Positions 37,504 to 48,986 are shown, counted from the stretch's first letter. The stretch is 64,000 nucleotides of DNA from Paraburkholderia sp. D15 (GCF_029910215.1 NZ_CP110395.1:434001-498000); one strand, 5' to 3'. Notes: generated by a model not told the origin, from the letters alone. Numbers and translations are program-made.

Positions 37504-39344
37504 CAAAGATCGTTCACCTGAAGACGTTGGAGCGTTTTGACCAGCGTGTCGTTGTCCGGTTCGAGCTTGCGCGCGTCGCGGAACGCCGCGCGCGCCTGAT
37601 CCTGCGCGCCGGTTTTCCACAACACCTCGCCGAGATGCGCGCCGATTTCGGCGTTCGGCTGGATATCGTAGGCTTTGCGCAGCAGCTTGATCGCGTCCGA
37701 CGTATCGCCCATCCGGTATTTGACCCAGCCGACGCTGTCCATGATGAACGCGTCGTTAGGCGCCAAAGCGGATGCCTTCTCGACCAGCTTGTCCGCTTCC
37801 GCGAGACGCTGCCCGCGGTCGGCCAGCGAATAGCCGAGCGCGTTATAAGCCTGCGGATTGTCCGGCTGCGTCTGGATCAGCTTGCGCAACTGCGCTTCCA
37901 TCAGATCGTAGTGACCGTTCTTCTCGGCCGCCATCGCGTAGTCGTACGTGAGGTCGGGGTCGTCGGGGAAGTTCGCGGTGGCTTGCTGCAGACGCGCTTC
38001 CGCCTCCGGATAGCGCTTCGCGTCGAACAGGATCGCCGCATCCGTGCGCGCGATCAGCGCCTGGTCGCGCGGATCGGGCGCCGGCAGGCCGGCGAGCAGC
38101 TTGCGCGCGTCGTCGGTCTTGCCCTGCTTGGCGAGCAACTGGGCGCGCGTGATCTGTGCCGGCACGTACTGCTGGCTTTGCGGCGAGATCTTGTTGAGCC
38201 AGTCGCCAGCGGCGGCGTCGTTCTTCTGTTCGAGCGACAGTTGCGCGAGATAGATATACGCCTGACCCGGATCGGCGCCCGGCGTTTTCTCGGCCTGCTG
38301 CGCGTACTGCGTCAGATACGACTGCGCGTCGTCGAAATGCTTCTGCTGGATCTTGATCAACGCGAGCGCCATGAGCGGCGTCAGGTCTTTCGCGTCGTTC
38401 TTGTGCATGATCTCGAACTGCTTCTGCGCGTCGTCCAGCCGGTCGCTCGCCAGGTACATCTGCGCGAGCGCGAGCCGCGCGTCATGCGACTTCGGATTTT
38501 GCTGCACGTATTTTTCGAGCGACGCAATGCCTTCCTTGCGCTCTTCCGGACCCATCTGCGACAGCATCAACGCGGCCGGCAGGTAGTCGGGCTTCAGCGC
38601 GAGCGCCTGTTCGAGCGACTTGCGCGCGCCCGGTGCGTCGTCCGCCTGAAGCTGCTGGCGCGCGATGGCCAGTTGCGCTTCCGGACGGTTCATGTCGTTC
38701 TTCAGCAGATCCTGCAGCACGTGCAGGCCACCGACGCGGTTCGGCCCGCGCGACAGCAGCAATTGCAGCGCCAGAATCGCGCTGCCGCGATTGTCGCCGG
38801 ACACTTTCGCGAGTTCGCGGGCGAGGATCGGTTCCGCGTCGTCAGGCTTGCCGGACAACACGAGCAATGACGCGTCCAGTTGCGCGGCGCGCTCCGAAGC
38901 CGGTGCATACTGCTGCCACAACTGCGCGGCGGCGAGTGCGTCCGATGGGCTCTGCGCAGCCAGCGCGATTTCCGTGGCGCGCTGCGCCATGCGCGGATCG
39001 TGCGTATCGCGTGCGAGCGCGAGGTAAGTTTGATAGGCGGGCGCCGGCTGGTCGCGTTGCAACGCGACTTCGGCGGCGAGCACCTGGAATACGATCTGAC
39101 TCGTCAGCGGCACGTTCGGCAGCGCCTTCTGGTCTTCCGCCGTGGCGGGCCCGAGCGGATCGGGCAGCGTGACCGAGGTGTCGTCCGAATCCGGCGAAGG
39201 GTCCTGCGCGTGCGCGGGCACGGCGGCCAGCGCCCAGACGGCGAGCGCGGCGGCACCCAGCATCCGGCGGGCGGACACGACCTGCGGCACGCGGGATGCG
39301 CTAGCCGGGCGCTTCGAAAACAGCTTCACGAAGGACAAGTTCAT
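37503..39344 (-). CDS. Secreted tetratricopeptide-repeat protein
   Basis: A 613-residue TPR protein. A signal sequence at about residues 27-48 ends VPAHAQD, so the protein is periplasmic or outer-membrane associated. Eight or more TPR-like helix pairs follow, for example [59 protein letters not shown] and [20 protein letters not shown]. No enzyme motif is visible. It is translationally coupled to lolB, which suggests a role as a scaffold in envelope assembly; this is an inference from position only. Confidence 0.9.
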   Translation of the reverse strand: MNLSFVKLFSKRPASASRVPQVVSARRMLGAAALAVWALAAVPAHAQDPSPDSDDTSVTLPDPLGPATAEDQKALPNVPLTSQIVFQVLAAEVALQRDQPAPAYQTYLALARDTHDPRMAQRATEIALAAQSPSDALAAAQLWQQYAPASERAAQLDASLLVLSGKPDDAEPILARELAKVSGDNRGSAILALQLLLSRGPNRVGGLHVLQDLLKNDMNRPEAQLAIARQQLQADDAPGARKSLEQALALKPDYLPAALMLSQMGPEERKEGIASLEKYVQQNPKSHDARLALAQMYLASDRLDDAQKQFEIMHKNDAKDLTPLMALALIKIQQKHFDDAQSYLTQYAQQAEKTPGADPGQAYIYLAQLSLEQKNDAAAGDWLNKISPQSQQYVPAQITRAQLLAKQGKTDDARKLLAGLPAPDPRDQALIARTDAAILFDAKRYPEAEARLQQATANFPDDPDLTYDYAMAAEKNGHYDLMEAQLRKLIQTQPDNPQAYNALGYSLADRGQRLAEADKLVEKASALAPNDAFIMDSVGWVKYRMGDTSDAIKLLRKAYDIQPNAEIGAHLGEVLWKTGAQDQARAAFRDARKLEPDNDTLVKTLQRLQVNDL

Positions 39345-39431
39345 GGAAATCCGTTCAATGTTTCGGACGATTGTAACGCGCTCGCTACAATACGCGCACA
39401 ACCACTCACGCAAGTTGCAGACCAGTTAGAC

Positions 39432-40262
39432 ATGCCAGAGTTGCCAGAAGTTGAGGTTACCCGACGGGGAATCGAACCGTATGTGGCCGGCCGCAAGGTT
39501 GAGCGCGTCGACGTACGCACGCCCGCCTTGCGCTGGCCGATTCCGGCCGAGCTTGCGAAAACCTTGCGCGGCCACGTGGTGCGTAAAGTCGAGCGGCGCG
39601 GCAAGTATCTGCTGTTCGAAATCGATGCGGGGTGGTTCATCGTGCATCTTGGCATGACCGGGACGCTGCGGGTGCTGCGCCACGTGCCGCATCCGCCGGC
39701 CGCGGCGAAACACGACCACATCGACTGGATTTTCGACGAATTCATTCTGCGCTACCGAGACCCACGGCGCTTCGGCGCGGTGCTCTGGCATGCGCGCGAA
39801 GCCGGCGATGTGCTGGAACATCCGCTGCTCGCCGGGCTTGGCGTCGAGCCGTTTTCGCCGGCGTTTTCCGGCGCGTTGATGCATCGTCTCACGCGTGGAC
39901 GCAAGGTGTCGGTGAAACAGGCGCTGCTGGCAGGTGAAATCGTCGTGGGTGTCGGCAATATCTACGCGTCGGAGAGTCTGTTTCGCGCCGGCATCCGGCC
40001 CACCACCGCGGCGGGCCGCGTTTCGCTGGTGCGCTACGATCTGCTCGCCGACGCGGTGCGTGTCACGTTGGCCGCCGCGATCGAGAAGGGCGGCAGCACA
40101 TTGCGCGATTTCGTCGGCAGTAACGGCGAGAGCGGGTATTTTCAGCTCGACTATTTTGTCTACGACCGCGCGGGCCTGCCGTGCCGCGTGTGTGGAACGC
40201 CGATCAAACAGATCGTGCAGGGGCAGCGCTCCACGTACTTCTGTCCCACCTGCCAGCGATAG
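39432..40262 (+). CDS. mutM: Formamidopyrimidine-DNA glycosylase
   Basis: A 276-residue glycosylase/AP lyase that removes 8-oxoguanine opposite [17 protein letters not shown] carries the catalytic Pro and Glu, [14 protein letters not shown] is the H2TH region, and the C-terminal zinc finger CRVCGTPI...TYFCPTCQR is intact. It is followed 75 bp later by mutY, so two arms of the GO repair system are together. A run of 10-bp repeats straddles its stop codon. Confidence 0.97.
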   Translation: MPELPEVEVTRRGIEPYVAGRKVERVDVRTPALRWPIPAELAKTLRGHVVRKVERRGKYLLFEIDAGWFIVHLGMTGTLRVLRHVPHPPAAAKHDHIDWIFDEFILRYRDPRRFGAVLWHAREAGDVLEHPLLAGLGVEPFSPAFSGALMHRLTRGRKVSVKQALLAGEIVVGVGNIYASESLFRAGIRPTTAAGRVSLVRYDLLADAVRVTLAAAIEKGGSTLRDFVGSNGESGYFQLDYFVYDRAGLPCRVCGTPIKQIVQGQRSTYFCPTCQR

Positions 40263-40300
40263 CTAGTGGAAGCCAGCGAAAGCCAGCGCTAACCAGCGTC
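40251..40300. repeat. Five imperfect 10-bp repeats across the mutM stop codon
   Basis: Successive 10-bp blocks TGCCAGCGAT, AGCTAGTGGA, AGCCAGCGAA, AGCCAGCGCT, AACCAGCGTC. The TAG stop of mutM is at 40260-40262, between the first two units. Confidence 0.8.
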
Positions 40301-40337
40301 AATTTTTATCAGCGCTTTAAAAGCGTCTTCGTCCTTC

Positions 40338-41465
40338 ATGCCTTCTCGACTTACTCCGCGCTCGGCGCCGTCTGCTCAATCCGGCGCCTCCGCATTTCCC
40401 GCCATGCCCGATTTTTCGACGCGGCTGATCGCGTGGCAGCGTCGGCATGGCCGGCACGATCTGCCGTGGCAAAACACGCGCGACCCGTATCGCATCTGGC
40501 TGTCGGAAATCATGCTTCAGCAGACGCAGGTGTCGACGGTGATTCCGTATTACGCGAAGTTTCTCGCGCGTTTCCCGGATGTCGCCGCGCTCGCCGCCGC
40601 GCCGGTCGATGACGTGATGGCGCTGTGGGCCGGTCTCGGCTACTACACGCGCGCGCGCAATCTGCATCGCTGCGCGCAGACGGTCGTCGAGCGGCATGGC
40701 GGCGCGTTTCCGAGGACGGTGGAGGAACTGGCGGATCTGCCGGGTATCGGCCGCTCGACGGCGGCGGCCATTGCGTCGTTCGCATTCGGCGCGCGCGCGA
40801 CGATTCTCGACGGCAACGTGAAGCGCGTGCTGGCGCGGGTCTTCGGCGTCGAAGGTTTCACCGGCGAGAAGAAAGTCGAAAACGCGATGTGGACGTTGGC
40901 GGAATCGCTGCTGCCGGTGAATGCATCGGACGCCGAAGTCAGTGCGTACACGCAAGGCTTGATGGATCTCGGCGCGACCTTGTGCGTGCGCGGCAAACCG
41001 GATTGCCTGCGCTGCCCGTTCGCGATCGACTGCGTGGCGAACGTAACGGGACGTCAGCGCGAATTGCCGGCCGCACGCCCGAAGAAGACCGTGCCGACAC
41101 GCCGCACCTGGATGCTGGTGCTGCGCGACGGCAACGCGGTGATGCTGGAGAAGCGGCCGCCGTCGGGCATCTGGGGCGGTCTGTGGAGTCTGCCCGAAGC
41201 CGCCGACGAAGCCGCGCTCGCCGAGCGTGCTCGCGCGTTCGGCAGCGCCGGCACGGTGTCGCCGCTGGCGCCGCTCACGCATGTATTCACGCATTTCAAG
41301 CTGGATATCGAGCCGCGGCTCGCGGAGCTGGGGCATGGCGTGGGCGTGCTCGCCGCGTTGGGCGACGCGGACACCGCGTGGGTGTCGCTGAGCGATCTGG
41401 ATTCGTTCGGTGTGCCGGCGCCGGTGCGCAAACTGCTGGACAGTTTGCAGGGCTCGTTGCTCTGA
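40338..41465 (+). CDS. mutY: A/G-specific adenine glycosylase
   Basis: A 375-residue glycosylase that removes adenine mispaired with 8-oxoguanine. HDLPWQNTRDPYRIWLSEI and MLQQTQV are at the start of the catalytic domain, the helix-hairpin-helix reads LADLPGIGRSTAAAIASFAF, and the iron-sulfur loop C-x6-C-x2-C-x5-C is in LCVRGKPDCLRCPFAIDC. A Nudix-like 8-oxoG recognition domain occupies about residues 250-370. The start is uncertain: an ATG at 40404 would drop a 22-residue unconserved extension. Neither has a good ribosome site. Confidence 0.95.
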   Translation: MPSRLTPRSAPSAQSGASAFPAMPDFSTRLIAWQRRHGRHDLPWQNTRDPYRIWLSEIMLQQTQVSTVIPYYAKFLARFPDVAALAAAPVDDVMALWAGLGYYTRARNLHRCAQTVVERHGGAFPRTVEELADLPGIGRSTAAAIASFAFGARATILDGNVKRVLARVFGVEGFTGEKKVENAMWTLAESLLPVNASDAEVSAYTQGLMDLGATLCVRGKPDCLRCPFAIDCVANVTGRQRELPAARPKKTVPTRRTWMLVLRDGNAVMLEKRPPSGIWGGLWSLPEAADEAALAERARAFGSAGTVSPLAPLTHVFTHFKLDIEPRLAELGHGVGVLAALGDADTAWVSLSDLDSFGVPAPVRKLLDSLQGSLL

Positions 41466-41574
41466 TCGATGCCGATGCGTCTTCAGGCGAAGCGTTCGGG
41501 ACGATGCGCCTGAGCGGAGCCGCTTGAGACAGGCGTGTGAAAGACGCCGGCGCGAACCCACTCGCGCCGAGTTC

Positions 41575-42210
41575 TTACAGCAGTTGATGCTGCTGCATGT
41601 AGTGATGAACCACATCGATACGTGCGCCGGCGTCCTGCAACTCCATCAACTTCTGGCGCGCACGCAACGCGATCGGCAGCACTTCGGCGAGCCGGTTCGA
41701 GACCCACGACGGATCTTCGAGCCGGAACGGTTCCGCGAACGGCAAACTGTCGGGATCACGCTCGCGAATGGTCGCGATGATCCGTTCGAGCACCTCCGCG
41801 CAGGCGCCGAACTTGGCGAGCACCTCGTTGCCTTCGAGCGGGACATCGTCGCCGAGCGGTTCGGCCATGCCGACCAGCAAACCACTGGGTTCGACCCGAT
41901 GCGACAGCAAGCGGAAACGCCGTGTGCCGCGCGCGCGAATCAGCAGCATGCCGAACGCTTCGACGTCGCACTCTTCGATCTCGGCCAGACAGCCGATCGC
42001 TTCGGGCACCGAAGGCTCTTCCTCGCGCGCGACCTCCGCGCCGCTCTTCAGGAGACACACGCCGAACGGCGTCTTCTCGCGCAGACAGTCGCGCGCCATG
42101 TCGAGATAGCGCGCCTCGAAGATCTTCAGCGGCAGGAGTCCGTCGGGAAACAGCACCGTATGCAGCGGAAACAGCGGCACATCGGCAAGCACAGTAGAAG
42201 TAGATGACAT
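41575..42210 (-). CDS. LON peptidase substrate-binding domain protein
   Basis: A 211-residue protein that consists of the N-terminal (LAN) domain of Lon protease alone, without ATPase or protease parts. VPLFPLHTVLFPDGLLPLKIFEARY and the FGVCLLKSGAEV strand are typical. Its function is not established; stand-alone LAN domains are thought to bind unfolded peptides. It is the last gene of the long minus-strand block, 39 bp after rapZ. Confidence 0.92.
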   Translation of the reverse strand: MSSTSTVLADVPLFPLHTVLFPDGLLPLKIFEARYLDMARDCLREKTPFGVCLLKSGAEVAREEEPSVPEAIGCLAEIEECDVEAFGMLLIRARGTRRFRLLSHRVEPSGLLVGMAEPLGDDVPLEGNEVLAKFGACAEVLERIIATIRERDPDSLPFAEPFRLEDPSWVSNRLAEVLPIALRARQKLMELQDAGARIDVVHHYMQQHQLL

Positions 42211-42249
42211 GGCGCAACGCTTCGAGTTGAGGCCGCGCGATGCGGCCGG

Positions 42250-43143
42250 TTAAGCCACTAACTTCGAAGATGCGCCGGCGTCGACCGGCGCATCGCGGTG
42301 CCGCACAATGACATTCGCCGAAGCGGCGAGACGCGCGGCAAGCGTCTCCGCAATGAACACCGAACGGTGCTGGCCACCCGTGCAACCAATCGCCACAGTC
42401 AGATAACTGCGGTTGTCGTCGCGAAAATGCGGCAGCCATTTGGCGAGAAATTTCTCGATGTCGTCGATCATCTCGTGCACGACCGGCAACGCATCGAGAA
42501 AATCCATCACCGGTTTATCGAGGCCGGTCAGCGGCCGCAATTCATGATCGTAGTACGGGTTCGGCAGCGTGCGCACGTCGAACACGAAATCGGCGTCGAG
42601 CGGCACGCCGCGTTTGAAGCCGAACGACTCGAACATCAGCACGAGCCCCGCCTCTTCCTGCTCGATGAAGCGCTTGACCCACGCGCGCAACACGTTCGCG
42701 CGCAGATTGCTGGTGTCGATCTGATGGCCGAACTCCGCGAGACCCGAGACGAATTCGCGTTCGCGTTCGATCGCTTCGGCCAGCGACGTGAGCAGGCCGA
42801 CGTCTGCGTCGTGCGCGGTGGAGCCGGACAGCGGATGGCGGCGGCGCGTTTCGGAAAAGCGCTGGATCAGCGCCTGGGTGCTGGCGTTCAGGAACAGGAC
42901 ACGCACGTCGTGCGCGCGAGAGAGGTCGCGGATCATTGCTGGCATTTCGTCGAGCGAACCGCTCGAACGGGCGTCGATCGCGACCGCGAGGCGGTCGTGT
43001 CCATCTTCGGCGAGATAGGACGCGAGTTGCGGCAGAAAACGCGGCGGCAAATTGTCGACGCAGTAATAGCCCGCGTCTTCAAGCGCGTTCAATGCAACAG
43101 ACTTGCCGGAGCCGGATATACCGGTGATCAGGATTATGCGCAT
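42250..43143 (-). CDS. rapZ: RNase adapter protein RapZ
   Basis: A 297-residue nucleotide-binding protein. The P-loop is GISGSGKS (residues 8-15), followed by [19 protein letters not shown]; later [36 protein letters not shown] and the C-terminal [18 protein letters not shown] are conserved. In E. coli RapZ controls decay of the GlmZ RNA and so glucosamine-6-P synthesis. No GlmZ gene was seen here and beta-proteobacteria may use RapZ differently. It lies in the rpoN-hpf-ptsN-hprK-rapZ cluster. Confidence 0.95.
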   Translation of the reverse strand: MRIILITGISGSGKSVALNALEDAGYYCVDNLPPRFLPQLASYLAEDGHDRLAVAIDARSSGSLDEMPAMIRDLSRAHDVRVLFLNASTQALIQRFSETRRRHPLSGSTAHDADVGLLTSLAEAIEREREFVSGLAEFGHQIDTSNLRANVLRAWVKRFIEQEEAGLVLMFESFGFKRGVPLDADFVFDVRTLPNPYYDHELRPLTGLDKPVMDFLDALPVVHEMIDDIEKFLAKWLPHFRDDNRSYLTVAIGCTGGQHRSVFIAETLAARLAASANVIVRHRDAPVDAGASSKLVA

Positions 43144-43260
43144 GGAATCATCAAAACCGTACGGTTCATCATAGCATCTGGTCCCCGTGGACGTACCCGT
43201 AGCCTGCCGAAAGCGAAGGGTGCGTCACGGTGCCGCGGGGTGTCGCGCGGCGTCGCGGAT

Positions 43261-44229
43261 TCAGATCAGCTTGCCGGGAAACTGGCTGTCGGGGTCCTGC
43301 ATCGCGAGGCGCTGACGATCCATGAAATCGCGCAGCGTGTCGATGCCGCGCAGTTGCAGGATCGTGTTGCGCACGGCCGCTTCGACCAGCACCGCGAGGT
43401 TTCGGCCGGCCGCGACCTGAATCGTCACCTTGCTGATCGGCAGGCCGAGCACGTCGACGGTCTGGCTTTCGAGCGGCAGGCGCTGGAATTCGCCGTCCGG
43501 ACGCCGGACCAGTTGCACGATCAGTTTCAGCTTCATCTTTCGACGCACCGCGGTTTCACCGAAGATCGTCTTGATGTCGAGCAGACCGAGGCCGCGCACT
43601 TCGAGCAGATTCTGCAGCAGCGGCGGGCAGCGCCCTTCGACGAAGTCCGGGCCGAGTCGCACGAAGTCGACGGCGTCGTCGGCAACTAGGCCGTGGCCGC
43701 GGCTGATCAGTTCCAGCCCGAGTTCGCTCTTGCCGAGGCCCGAGTCGCCGGTGAGCAGCACGCCCATCCCGAGGATGTCGAGAAACACGCCGTGCAAAGT
43801 GGCGCGCGGCGCGAGAATGCGCGACATGTAAAGCCGCAGGCTGTCGATCACCGCGGCGGCGGACATCGGCGTGGTGAAGAGCGGCGTGGACGAGCGGGTG
43901 CAGCGCAGCACCAGTTCCGGCGGCGCGGCGACGCCGCCCGCGACCACCAGGAATGGCGGTTCCAACGCGATCAGCTCGGCCATGTGGCGCGAGCGGTCTT
44001 CGTCGGTCTGACGCTTGTAGTAGTCGATTTCGGCTTCGCCGAGCACCTGGATCCGGTTCGGGTGGATCAGGTTCAAGTGGCCGACGAGGTCGGCGCTCGA
44101 CGTGGCATTCGCGACCGATTCCGAGGAAAAGCCGCGTTCCCAGCCTTCATGCCCCGTCAGCCAGCTCAGCTTCAGCATGGCGGCGTTGTCGTCGAAAATA
44201 CTCTGGGCGTTGATGCTGGACGTATCCAT
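43261..44229 (-). CDS. hprK: HPr kinase/phosphorylase
   Basis: A 322-residue bifunctional enzyme that phosphorylates and dephosphorylates a serine of HPr. The Walker A motif is GDSGLGKS (about residues 161-168), followed by [14 protein letters not shown]; the HprK signature is [20 protein letters not shown]. Presence of HprK in a proteobacterium goes with PTS regulation rather than CcpA-style repression. It lies between ptsN and rapZ. The fused EIIA-HPr-EI in this window retains a matching serine (Ser222). Confidence 0.96.
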   Translation of the reverse strand: MDTSSINAQSIFDDNAAMLKLSWLTGHEGWERGFSSESVANATSSADLVGHLNLIHPNRIQVLGEAEIDYYKRQTDEDRSRHMAELIALEPPFLVVAGGVAAPPELVLRCTRSSTPLFTTPMSAAAVIDSLRLYMSRILAPRATLHGVFLDILGMGVLLTGDSGLGKSELGLELISRGHGLVADDAVDFVRLGPDFVEGRCPPLLQNLLEVRGLGLLDIKTIFGETAVRRKMKLKLIVQLVRRPDGEFQRLPLESQTVDVLGLPISKVTIQVAAGRNLAVLVEAAVRNTILQLRGIDTLRDFMDRQRLAMQDPDSQFPGKLI

Positions 44230-44368
44230 GAGTCAGTGACTCCAGTGTGGACCGCTGACCGGGCAAACAGGCGGCCGCAACGCGGACCGCCCGGCTTGCC
44301 TGACCGTACCCGCGCGCGGATCAGCACCGCGCAGGCGGATAAGCGGCGTGCGGATAACCGCCGCTACA

Positions 44369-44824
44369 TCAAGGTTGCCACTGAGTGAGCAGGCGATGCA
44401 ATGATTCGCGGTCTTCTTCCGTGTGCAGACGCTCGCGAGCCTCGCGATCGGACAGCAACTGGGCGATTTCCGAAAGAATTTCGAGGTGCTGCTGGGTGGC
44501 CTGCTCGGGCACGAGCAGGAAGATCAGCAGCGAGACCGGCTGGCCGTCGGGCGATTCGAAAGGGATGGGTTCGGCAAGACGGACGAACGCGGCGAGCGGC
44601 TGCTTCAAGCCTTTGATCCGGCCGTGCGGGATGGCGACGCCTTCACCGAGCCCCGTCGATCCGAGGCGCTCGCGCGCAAACAGATTGTCAGTGACCGTGC
44701 TACGGGCGATGCCGTTCTGGTTCTCGAAGATCAGGCCCGCTTGCTCGAACACACGTTTCTTGCTGGTGACCGATAGTCCGACGACGACGTTCTCGAGGGG
44801 AAGAAATTTGGCTAAACGATTCAT
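44369..44824 (-). CDS. ptsN: PTS EIIA nitrogen regulatory protein
   Basis: A 151-residue EIIA-Ntr. The phospho-acceptor His67 lies in EGVAIPHGRIKGLKQP, and LIFLLVPEQATQQHLEILSEIAQLL is the usual C-terminal helix-turn region. EIIA-Ntr is phosphorylated by the PtsP-NPr chain and regulates potassium transport and stress functions rather than sugar uptake. The ATG at 44824 matches the family start MNRLAKFLPLENVV. Confidence 0.95.
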   Translation of the reverse strand: MNRLAKFLPLENVVVGLSVTSKKRVFEQAGLIFENQNGIARSTVTDNLFARERLGSTGLGEGVAIPHGRIKGLKQPLAAFVRLAEPIPFESPDGQPVSLLIFLLVPEQATQQHLEILSEIAQLLSDREARERLHTEEDRESLHRLLTQWQP

Positions 44825-45115
44825 GTTGACAGGCGAAAACGTGGCCTGGATTCTCCTCGCTGAGGCGTTTGAGTGGCGTTCCATTCGTTTGATACTCACG
44901 GCGAGACGCGGTAAAGCGCTGAAGTCCGAAAGCGCAGGACTCCGGCCGACCGACTTCCGTGCGAGCTAGCTCGACCCCGATGGTAACCGGAACATTATAG
45001 AACAGGGTAGCAACAGATGGTGCGGCGCGCCATCCATGCACGATGGGTTTTTGATCGATCGTTCGATCGCGCGTTTTGCGCGCGGACCGCGTGCTGTCAA
45101 ACCGCGGCGCCCAAC

Positions 45116-45143
45116 AAAAAACCGCCCGGTGGCGGGCGGTTTT
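45116..45143 (-). terminator. Terminator after hpf
   Basis: AAAACCGCCCG and its complement with a 4-nt loop GTGG; on the minus strand a T-run follows. It lies 40 bp beyond the hpf stop and separates hpf from ptsN. Confidence 0.9.
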
Positions 45144-45182
45144 GCTGGGGCAGGAAATATGAAGCGATGCTTCTAATTTTCC

Positions 45183-45539
45183 TTATTGCGGCGGCACGTC
45201 GAGTTGCGGCGCCGGGTGGTACTTGATCGCCTCATGCGCATGGCCTTGCAGACGATCCTTATGGCGGATCACTTGCCGGTCGAGCTTGTCGATCATCAGA
45301 TCGATCGCAGCGTAGAGGTCGCTGTCACAGCTCTCGACGAAAATGTCCTTGCCCTTCAGATGCAGGTTGATTTCAACCTTTTGACGCTTTTCCTTTTCCT
45401 TATGGTTGTCGACCGAGAGGACCACACTGCCGTCGATGACCTGATCGAAATGTCTTAGCACCCTATCCAGTTTGGTGATCACGTATTCGCGCAACGCAGG
45501 CGTTACTTCGAGGTGGTGTCCACTGATCTGCAGATTCAT
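45183..45539 (-). CDS. hpf: Ribosome hibernation promoting factor
   Basis: A 118-residue protein of the YfiA/HPF family that parks idle ribosomes. [42 protein letters not shown] and [19 protein letters not shown] are the family pattern. It is close to the short HPF length and lacks the dimerisation domain of long HPF. GGAGAAG precedes the ATG. It is the usual neighbour downstream of rpoN. Confidence 0.95.
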   Translation of the reverse strand: MNLQISGHHLEVTPALREYVITKLDRVLRHFDQVIDGSVVLSVDNHKEKEKRQKVEINLHLKGKDIFVESCDSDLYAAIDLMIDKLDRQVIRHKDRLQGHAHEAIKYHPAPQLDVPPQ

Positions 45540-45708
45540 AGTGCTTCTCCAAGCTAATGGCCGCTTGGTCCGCACGATGACGTAGGTCCGGTCGATCTGT
45601 GGCTTGCCTGAGTCGTCCCCCGGTGACTGACTTCTGGCAGGTCGCGTCGGCCGGCTTGCCCGCCAACTGCGGAGCGGCCGGTAAATGCCCGCCGCGGGAG
45701 GCGACGAG

Positions 45709-47226
45709 CTACAGAGACTTGCGCAGGTTGACTGCCGGAATCTTCAGTGCTTCGCGATACTTCGCGACGGTACGCCGTGCGACCACGAAGCCCTGTTCCG
45801 CCAGCAGTTCGGCTATGCGGCTGTCTGAAAGAGGAGATTTCGGGTTTTCCGCTCCTATCAGTTGCTTGATGAGCGCGCGGATCGCTGTGGAGGATGCCGC
45901 GCCGCCCGTGTCCGTCGAAACGTGTGATCCGAAGAAGTACTTAAATTCAAGCGTCCCGAATGGGGTCAGCATGTATTTACCGGTTGTCACACGCGAGACA
46001 GTCGACTCGTGTAGGCCCAGCGTATCAGCAATCTCCCTCAAAACCAAGGGGCGCATGGCAATTTCGCCATGTACGAAATAGCTCTTTTGACGCTCCACAA
46101 TGGCTTGCGCGACCCGCAGGATCGTTTCGAAACGTTGCTGGATATTCTTGATCAGCCAGCGTGCTTCCTGCAGTTGCTGACGCAACGAACCACTGCCCGG
46201 ATCGCCCCGGTTATTGCGCAGAATATTCGCGTACAGGTGGTTAATCCGCAGTTTCGGCACGACTTCGGGATTCAGTTCGGCCTGCCACCCTTGTGCCGTT
46301 TTGCGCACCATGATGTCGGGCACCACGTAGTCGGCTTCGGCCTTGCCGTACGCCGCGCCGGGGAACGGTTCGAGCGAGCGGATCAGCAGGTGTGCGTCGC
46401 GCAGATCGTCGTCGTTGGCCTTCAGGTGTTTGCGCAGACGCGTGAAGTCGCGCGCCGCGAGCAATTCCAGATGATGGGCCACGATGTCGAGCGCAAGCGT
46501 GCGCGTGGGCGAGGTGTCGAGCCGCAGCAATTGCAGCTTCAGACATTCCGACGCGGAGCGCGCGCCGACGCCCGCCGGATCGAAGCTATGCAGCAGCGCG
46601 AGCGCCGCGTTCAGTTCGTCGACGTCGACTTCGAGTTCTTCAGGCAGATCGGCCAGCACTTCATCGAGCGTGGCGGCGAGGTAGCCGTCGTCGTCGAGCG
46701 ATTCGATCAGGAAGGTGATCAGCGCCCGGTCGCGTTGGCCCGCCTGGGTCACGCGCAATTGCGCCATCAGGTGATCGCGCAGCGAGGTGCTGGATTCGTG
46801 GATTTGCAGCGGCGGCAGATCGTCGTCGTCCGATGCGTTGCCGGAGCGGCCGTAGTCGTCGAGATTCCATTGCGACGTGTCACCGTTGCTGTCGCCGGAG
46901 AGGCCGTTGTATTCGTCCACGCCTTGCGGTTCGCCGTTCTCCGCGCGGTCGTTGCTGCTCGTCGACGAGGACGACGTGTTGCCGCCCATCTGATCGGGCG
47001 GCGCGGACGAATTCGGCGCCTGCGCGATCAGCGAGCCGTCGGACGCCACCCGCAGCGGGCTCGCGATCCAGTCGTCCTCGTTCTCGAGGAGCGGATTCTG
47101 CGAGATCGCCATGGCGACTTCCTGCTGCAGTTCGAGCGTAGACAGCTGAAGCAGCCGGATGGACTGCTGCAGTTGTGGCGTCAGCGCAAGATGCTGCGAT
47201 AGGCGGAGTTGGAGGCTGGCTTTCAT
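45709..47226 (-). CDS. rpoN: RNA polymerase sigma-54 factor
   Basis: A 505-residue sigma-54. The Gln-rich activator region is [20 protein letters not shown] and [16 protein letters not shown]; an acidic region II with Asn/Asp/Ser-rich linker lies at about residues 60-130; the core-binding and HTH regions include [21 protein letters not shown]; the RpoN box is [10 protein letters not shown] at about 483-492. The ATG at 47226 matches the family start. It is downstream of lptB and upstream of hpf. Confidence 0.97.
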   Translation of the reverse strand: MKASLQLRLSQHLALTPQLQQSIRLLQLSTLELQQEVAMAISQNPLLENEDDWIASPLRVASDGSLIAQAPNSSAPPDQMGGNTSSSSTSSNDRAENGEPQGVDEYNGLSGDSNGDTSQWNLDDYGRSGNASDDDDLPPLQIHESSTSLRDHLMAQLRVTQAGQRDRALITFLIESLDDDGYLAATLDEVLADLPEELEVDVDELNAALALLHSFDPAGVGARSASECLKLQLLRLDTSPTRTLALDIVAHHLELLAARDFTRLRKHLKANDDDLRDAHLLIRSLEPFPGAAYGKAEADYVVPDIMVRKTAQGWQAELNPEVVPKLRINHLYANILRNNRGDPGSGSLRQQLQEARWLIKNIQQRFETILRVAQAIVERQKSYFVHGEIAMRPLVLREIADTLGLHESTVSRVTTGKYMLTPFGTLEFKYFFGSHVSTDTGGAASSTAIRALIKQLIGAENPKSPLSDSRIAELLAEQGFVVARRTVAKYREALKIPAVNLRKSL

Positions 47227-47428
47227 GGCAAGTTGAGATTCATTGTAGAGAGTTTGCCACGACCGCGATACCTTGCGACATTCGCAATTACGCGCGCGCC
47301 GGTTTTCGAACGGGAGTTGGGCGCGAACGGCCCAGCAGGAGGGTGGATGTGCGGTTGCCGCAAACAAACCGGCGCATGCGCGTGCGCATCGCGGGCTTGC
47401 CGGGCTTGTGCAACCCGCTATGCATGAG

Positions 47429-47488
47429 ACTGGAGCCAGTGCTTCAGCTTTTATCTGCGACGCCAGCGTGCGCTGCGTCGGCTCCAGT
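47429..47488 (-). other. Structured intergenic segment between lptB and rpoN
   Basis: ACTGGAGCC and its exact complement (47480-47488) enclose 42 nt that contain a second inverted repeat (CGACGC/GCGTCG with CAGCG/CGCTG inside). The 285-bp gap between lptB and rpoN has no other gene. On the minus strand there is no T-run, so this is not a classical terminator; it may be a transcript-processing site or a folded leader of rpoN. Confidence 0.5.
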
Positions 47489-47511
47489 CCCGCGCACGGG
47501 TTGCGATGCGG

Positions 47512-48297
47512 TTACATGCGGAAGTGTTCGCCGAGATAGACGCGCCGCACGCTTTCGTTTTCGATGATCTCGCTCGGCGCGCCGGCGGCCAGCACGCTGC
47601 CGTCGCTGATGATGTACGCGTGATCGCAGATGCCGAGCGTTTCGCGCACGTTGTGGTCGGTGATCAGCACGCCGATATTGCGCTGCTTCAGAAATTTGAC
47701 GATCTTCTGAATTTCGAGCACCGCGATCGGGTCGACGCCGGCGAACGGTTCGTCGAGCAGAATGAAGCTTGGATTGGTGGCCAGCGCGCGGGCGATTTCA
47801 ACCCGCCGGCGCTCGCCGCCCGACAGCGACAGTGCCGGATTCTCACGCAGATGCGCAATCTGCAACTCATCGAGCAGCGCTTCCGTGCGGCTCGTGATGG
47901 TGTCCTTGTCGAGCCGCTTGCCGTTGTCTTCGTGTTGCAACTCCAGCACCGCGCGAATGTTCTGCTCGACGGTGAGCTTGCGGAACACCGACGCTTCCTG
48001 CGGCAGATACGACAGGCCGAGCGACGCGCGCTTGTGGATGGGCAGCAGACTGATGGACTTGCCGTCCAGATCGATCTCGCCCGCATCCAGCGGCACGAGG
48101 CCGACGATCATGTAGAACGAGGTCGTCTTGCCGGCGCCGTTTGGTCCGAGCAGACCGACCACTTCGCCGCTTTTCACGTCGAGCGAGACGTCCTTGACGA
48201 CCGTGCGCGAACCGTAGCGCTTCTTCAGATTGCGCACGACCAGCGAACTGCTGGTGCCCGCCGGCTTGCGATTGGGGAGAGACGCGGAAGTACTCAC
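47512..48297 (-). CDS. lptB: LPS export ABC transporter ATPase LptB
   Basis: A 261-residue ABC ATPase that powers LPS extraction from the inner membrane with LptFG and LptC. Walker A is [16 protein letters not shown], the signature [15 protein letters not shown], Walker [14 protein letters not shown], and the late [12 protein letters not shown] holds the switch His. It overlaps the end of lptA by 4 bp. Confidence 0.96.
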   Translation of the reverse strand: MSTSASLPNRKPAGTSSSLVVRNLKKRYGSRTVVKDVSLDVKSGEVVGLLGPNGAGKTTSFYMIVGLVPLDAGEIDLDGKSISLLPIHKRASLGLSYLPQEASVFRKLTVEQNIRAVLELQHEDNGKRLDKDTITSRTEALLDELQIAHLRENPALSLSGGERRRVEIARALATNPSFILLDEPFAGVDPIAVLEIQKIVKFLKQRNIGVLITDHNVRETLGICDHAYIISDGSVLAAGAPSEIIENESVRRVYLGEHFRM

Positions 48298-48965
48298 TGA
48301 TTCGGCGCTCCCTGGATCGTGGTGGACGGCGCGAGCGTGGCCGACGCGCCGTTCAGCGGCGCGGCGCCGCCGTTGCGTGGCGACAGCATCGCGCGCACAC
48401 GGCCGGTCGGGTTGCCCGGGCCGGCGACGTCCTTGCCCGCCTTCGCGGTGTAGAAGTCGTTCTGGCCGTCATACGTGACCACGCTGCCGTGCACCTGGTC
48501 CATCACCGTCGAGAGGCCTTGCAGACGCTTCACGGTTGCATTGGTGGTGAGCGTGGTCAGGTCCTGCTTGCCGTCGTAGTCGATACGGACTGCCGTGCCC
48601 TCGATGTATTCATCGAGACCTTCGCGTTTCTGGCGGAAGTACGACAGATTGCCGCCCGTCGATGTACCGGTGGCGTACTGATAACCCTGCGGGTCCTGCG
48701 TCACTTCGACACGGTCGGCCTTGATCACGATCGTGCCCTTGGTGGCGACCACGTGGCCGGTGAAGATGTTGACCTGCTTGAGGTCGTCGTAAGTCATGTT
48801 GTCCGCTTCGACGTTGAGCGGCTTGTCCTTGTCGGCGCGGTCCGCGTGCGCGAGTGGAGCGAAGCCGGCCAGCGGCAACGCGACGAGCAGCGCGGCGAGT
48901 CCGGCGCGGCACGCGGACAGGGTGCGCGAGCGGCCGGTATCAAAACGGGGGAGCGATTCGTTCAT
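48294..48965 (-). CDS. lptA: LPS transport periplasmic protein LptA
   Basis: A 223-residue periplasmic OstA-domain protein that bridges LPS between membranes. The signal peptide ends about [10 protein letters not shown] (residues 40-43). The beta-jellyroll strands include [40 protein letters not shown] and [19 protein letters not shown]. It sits between lptC (21 bp upstream) and lptB (4-bp overlap). Confidence 0.94.
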   Translation of the reverse strand: MNESLPRFDTGRSRTLSACRAGLAALLVALPLAGFAPLAHADRADKDKPLNVEADNMTYDDLKQVNIFTGHVVATKGTIVIKADRVEVTQDPQGYQYATGTSTGGNLSYFRQKREGLDEYIEGTAVRIDYDGKQDLTTLTTNATVKRLQGLSTVMDQVHGSVVTYDGQNDFYTAKAGKDVAGPGNPTGRVRAMLSPRNGGAAPLNGASATLAPSTTIQGAPNQ

Positions 48966-48986
48966 GCAGTGACGCCTGGAATGGAT

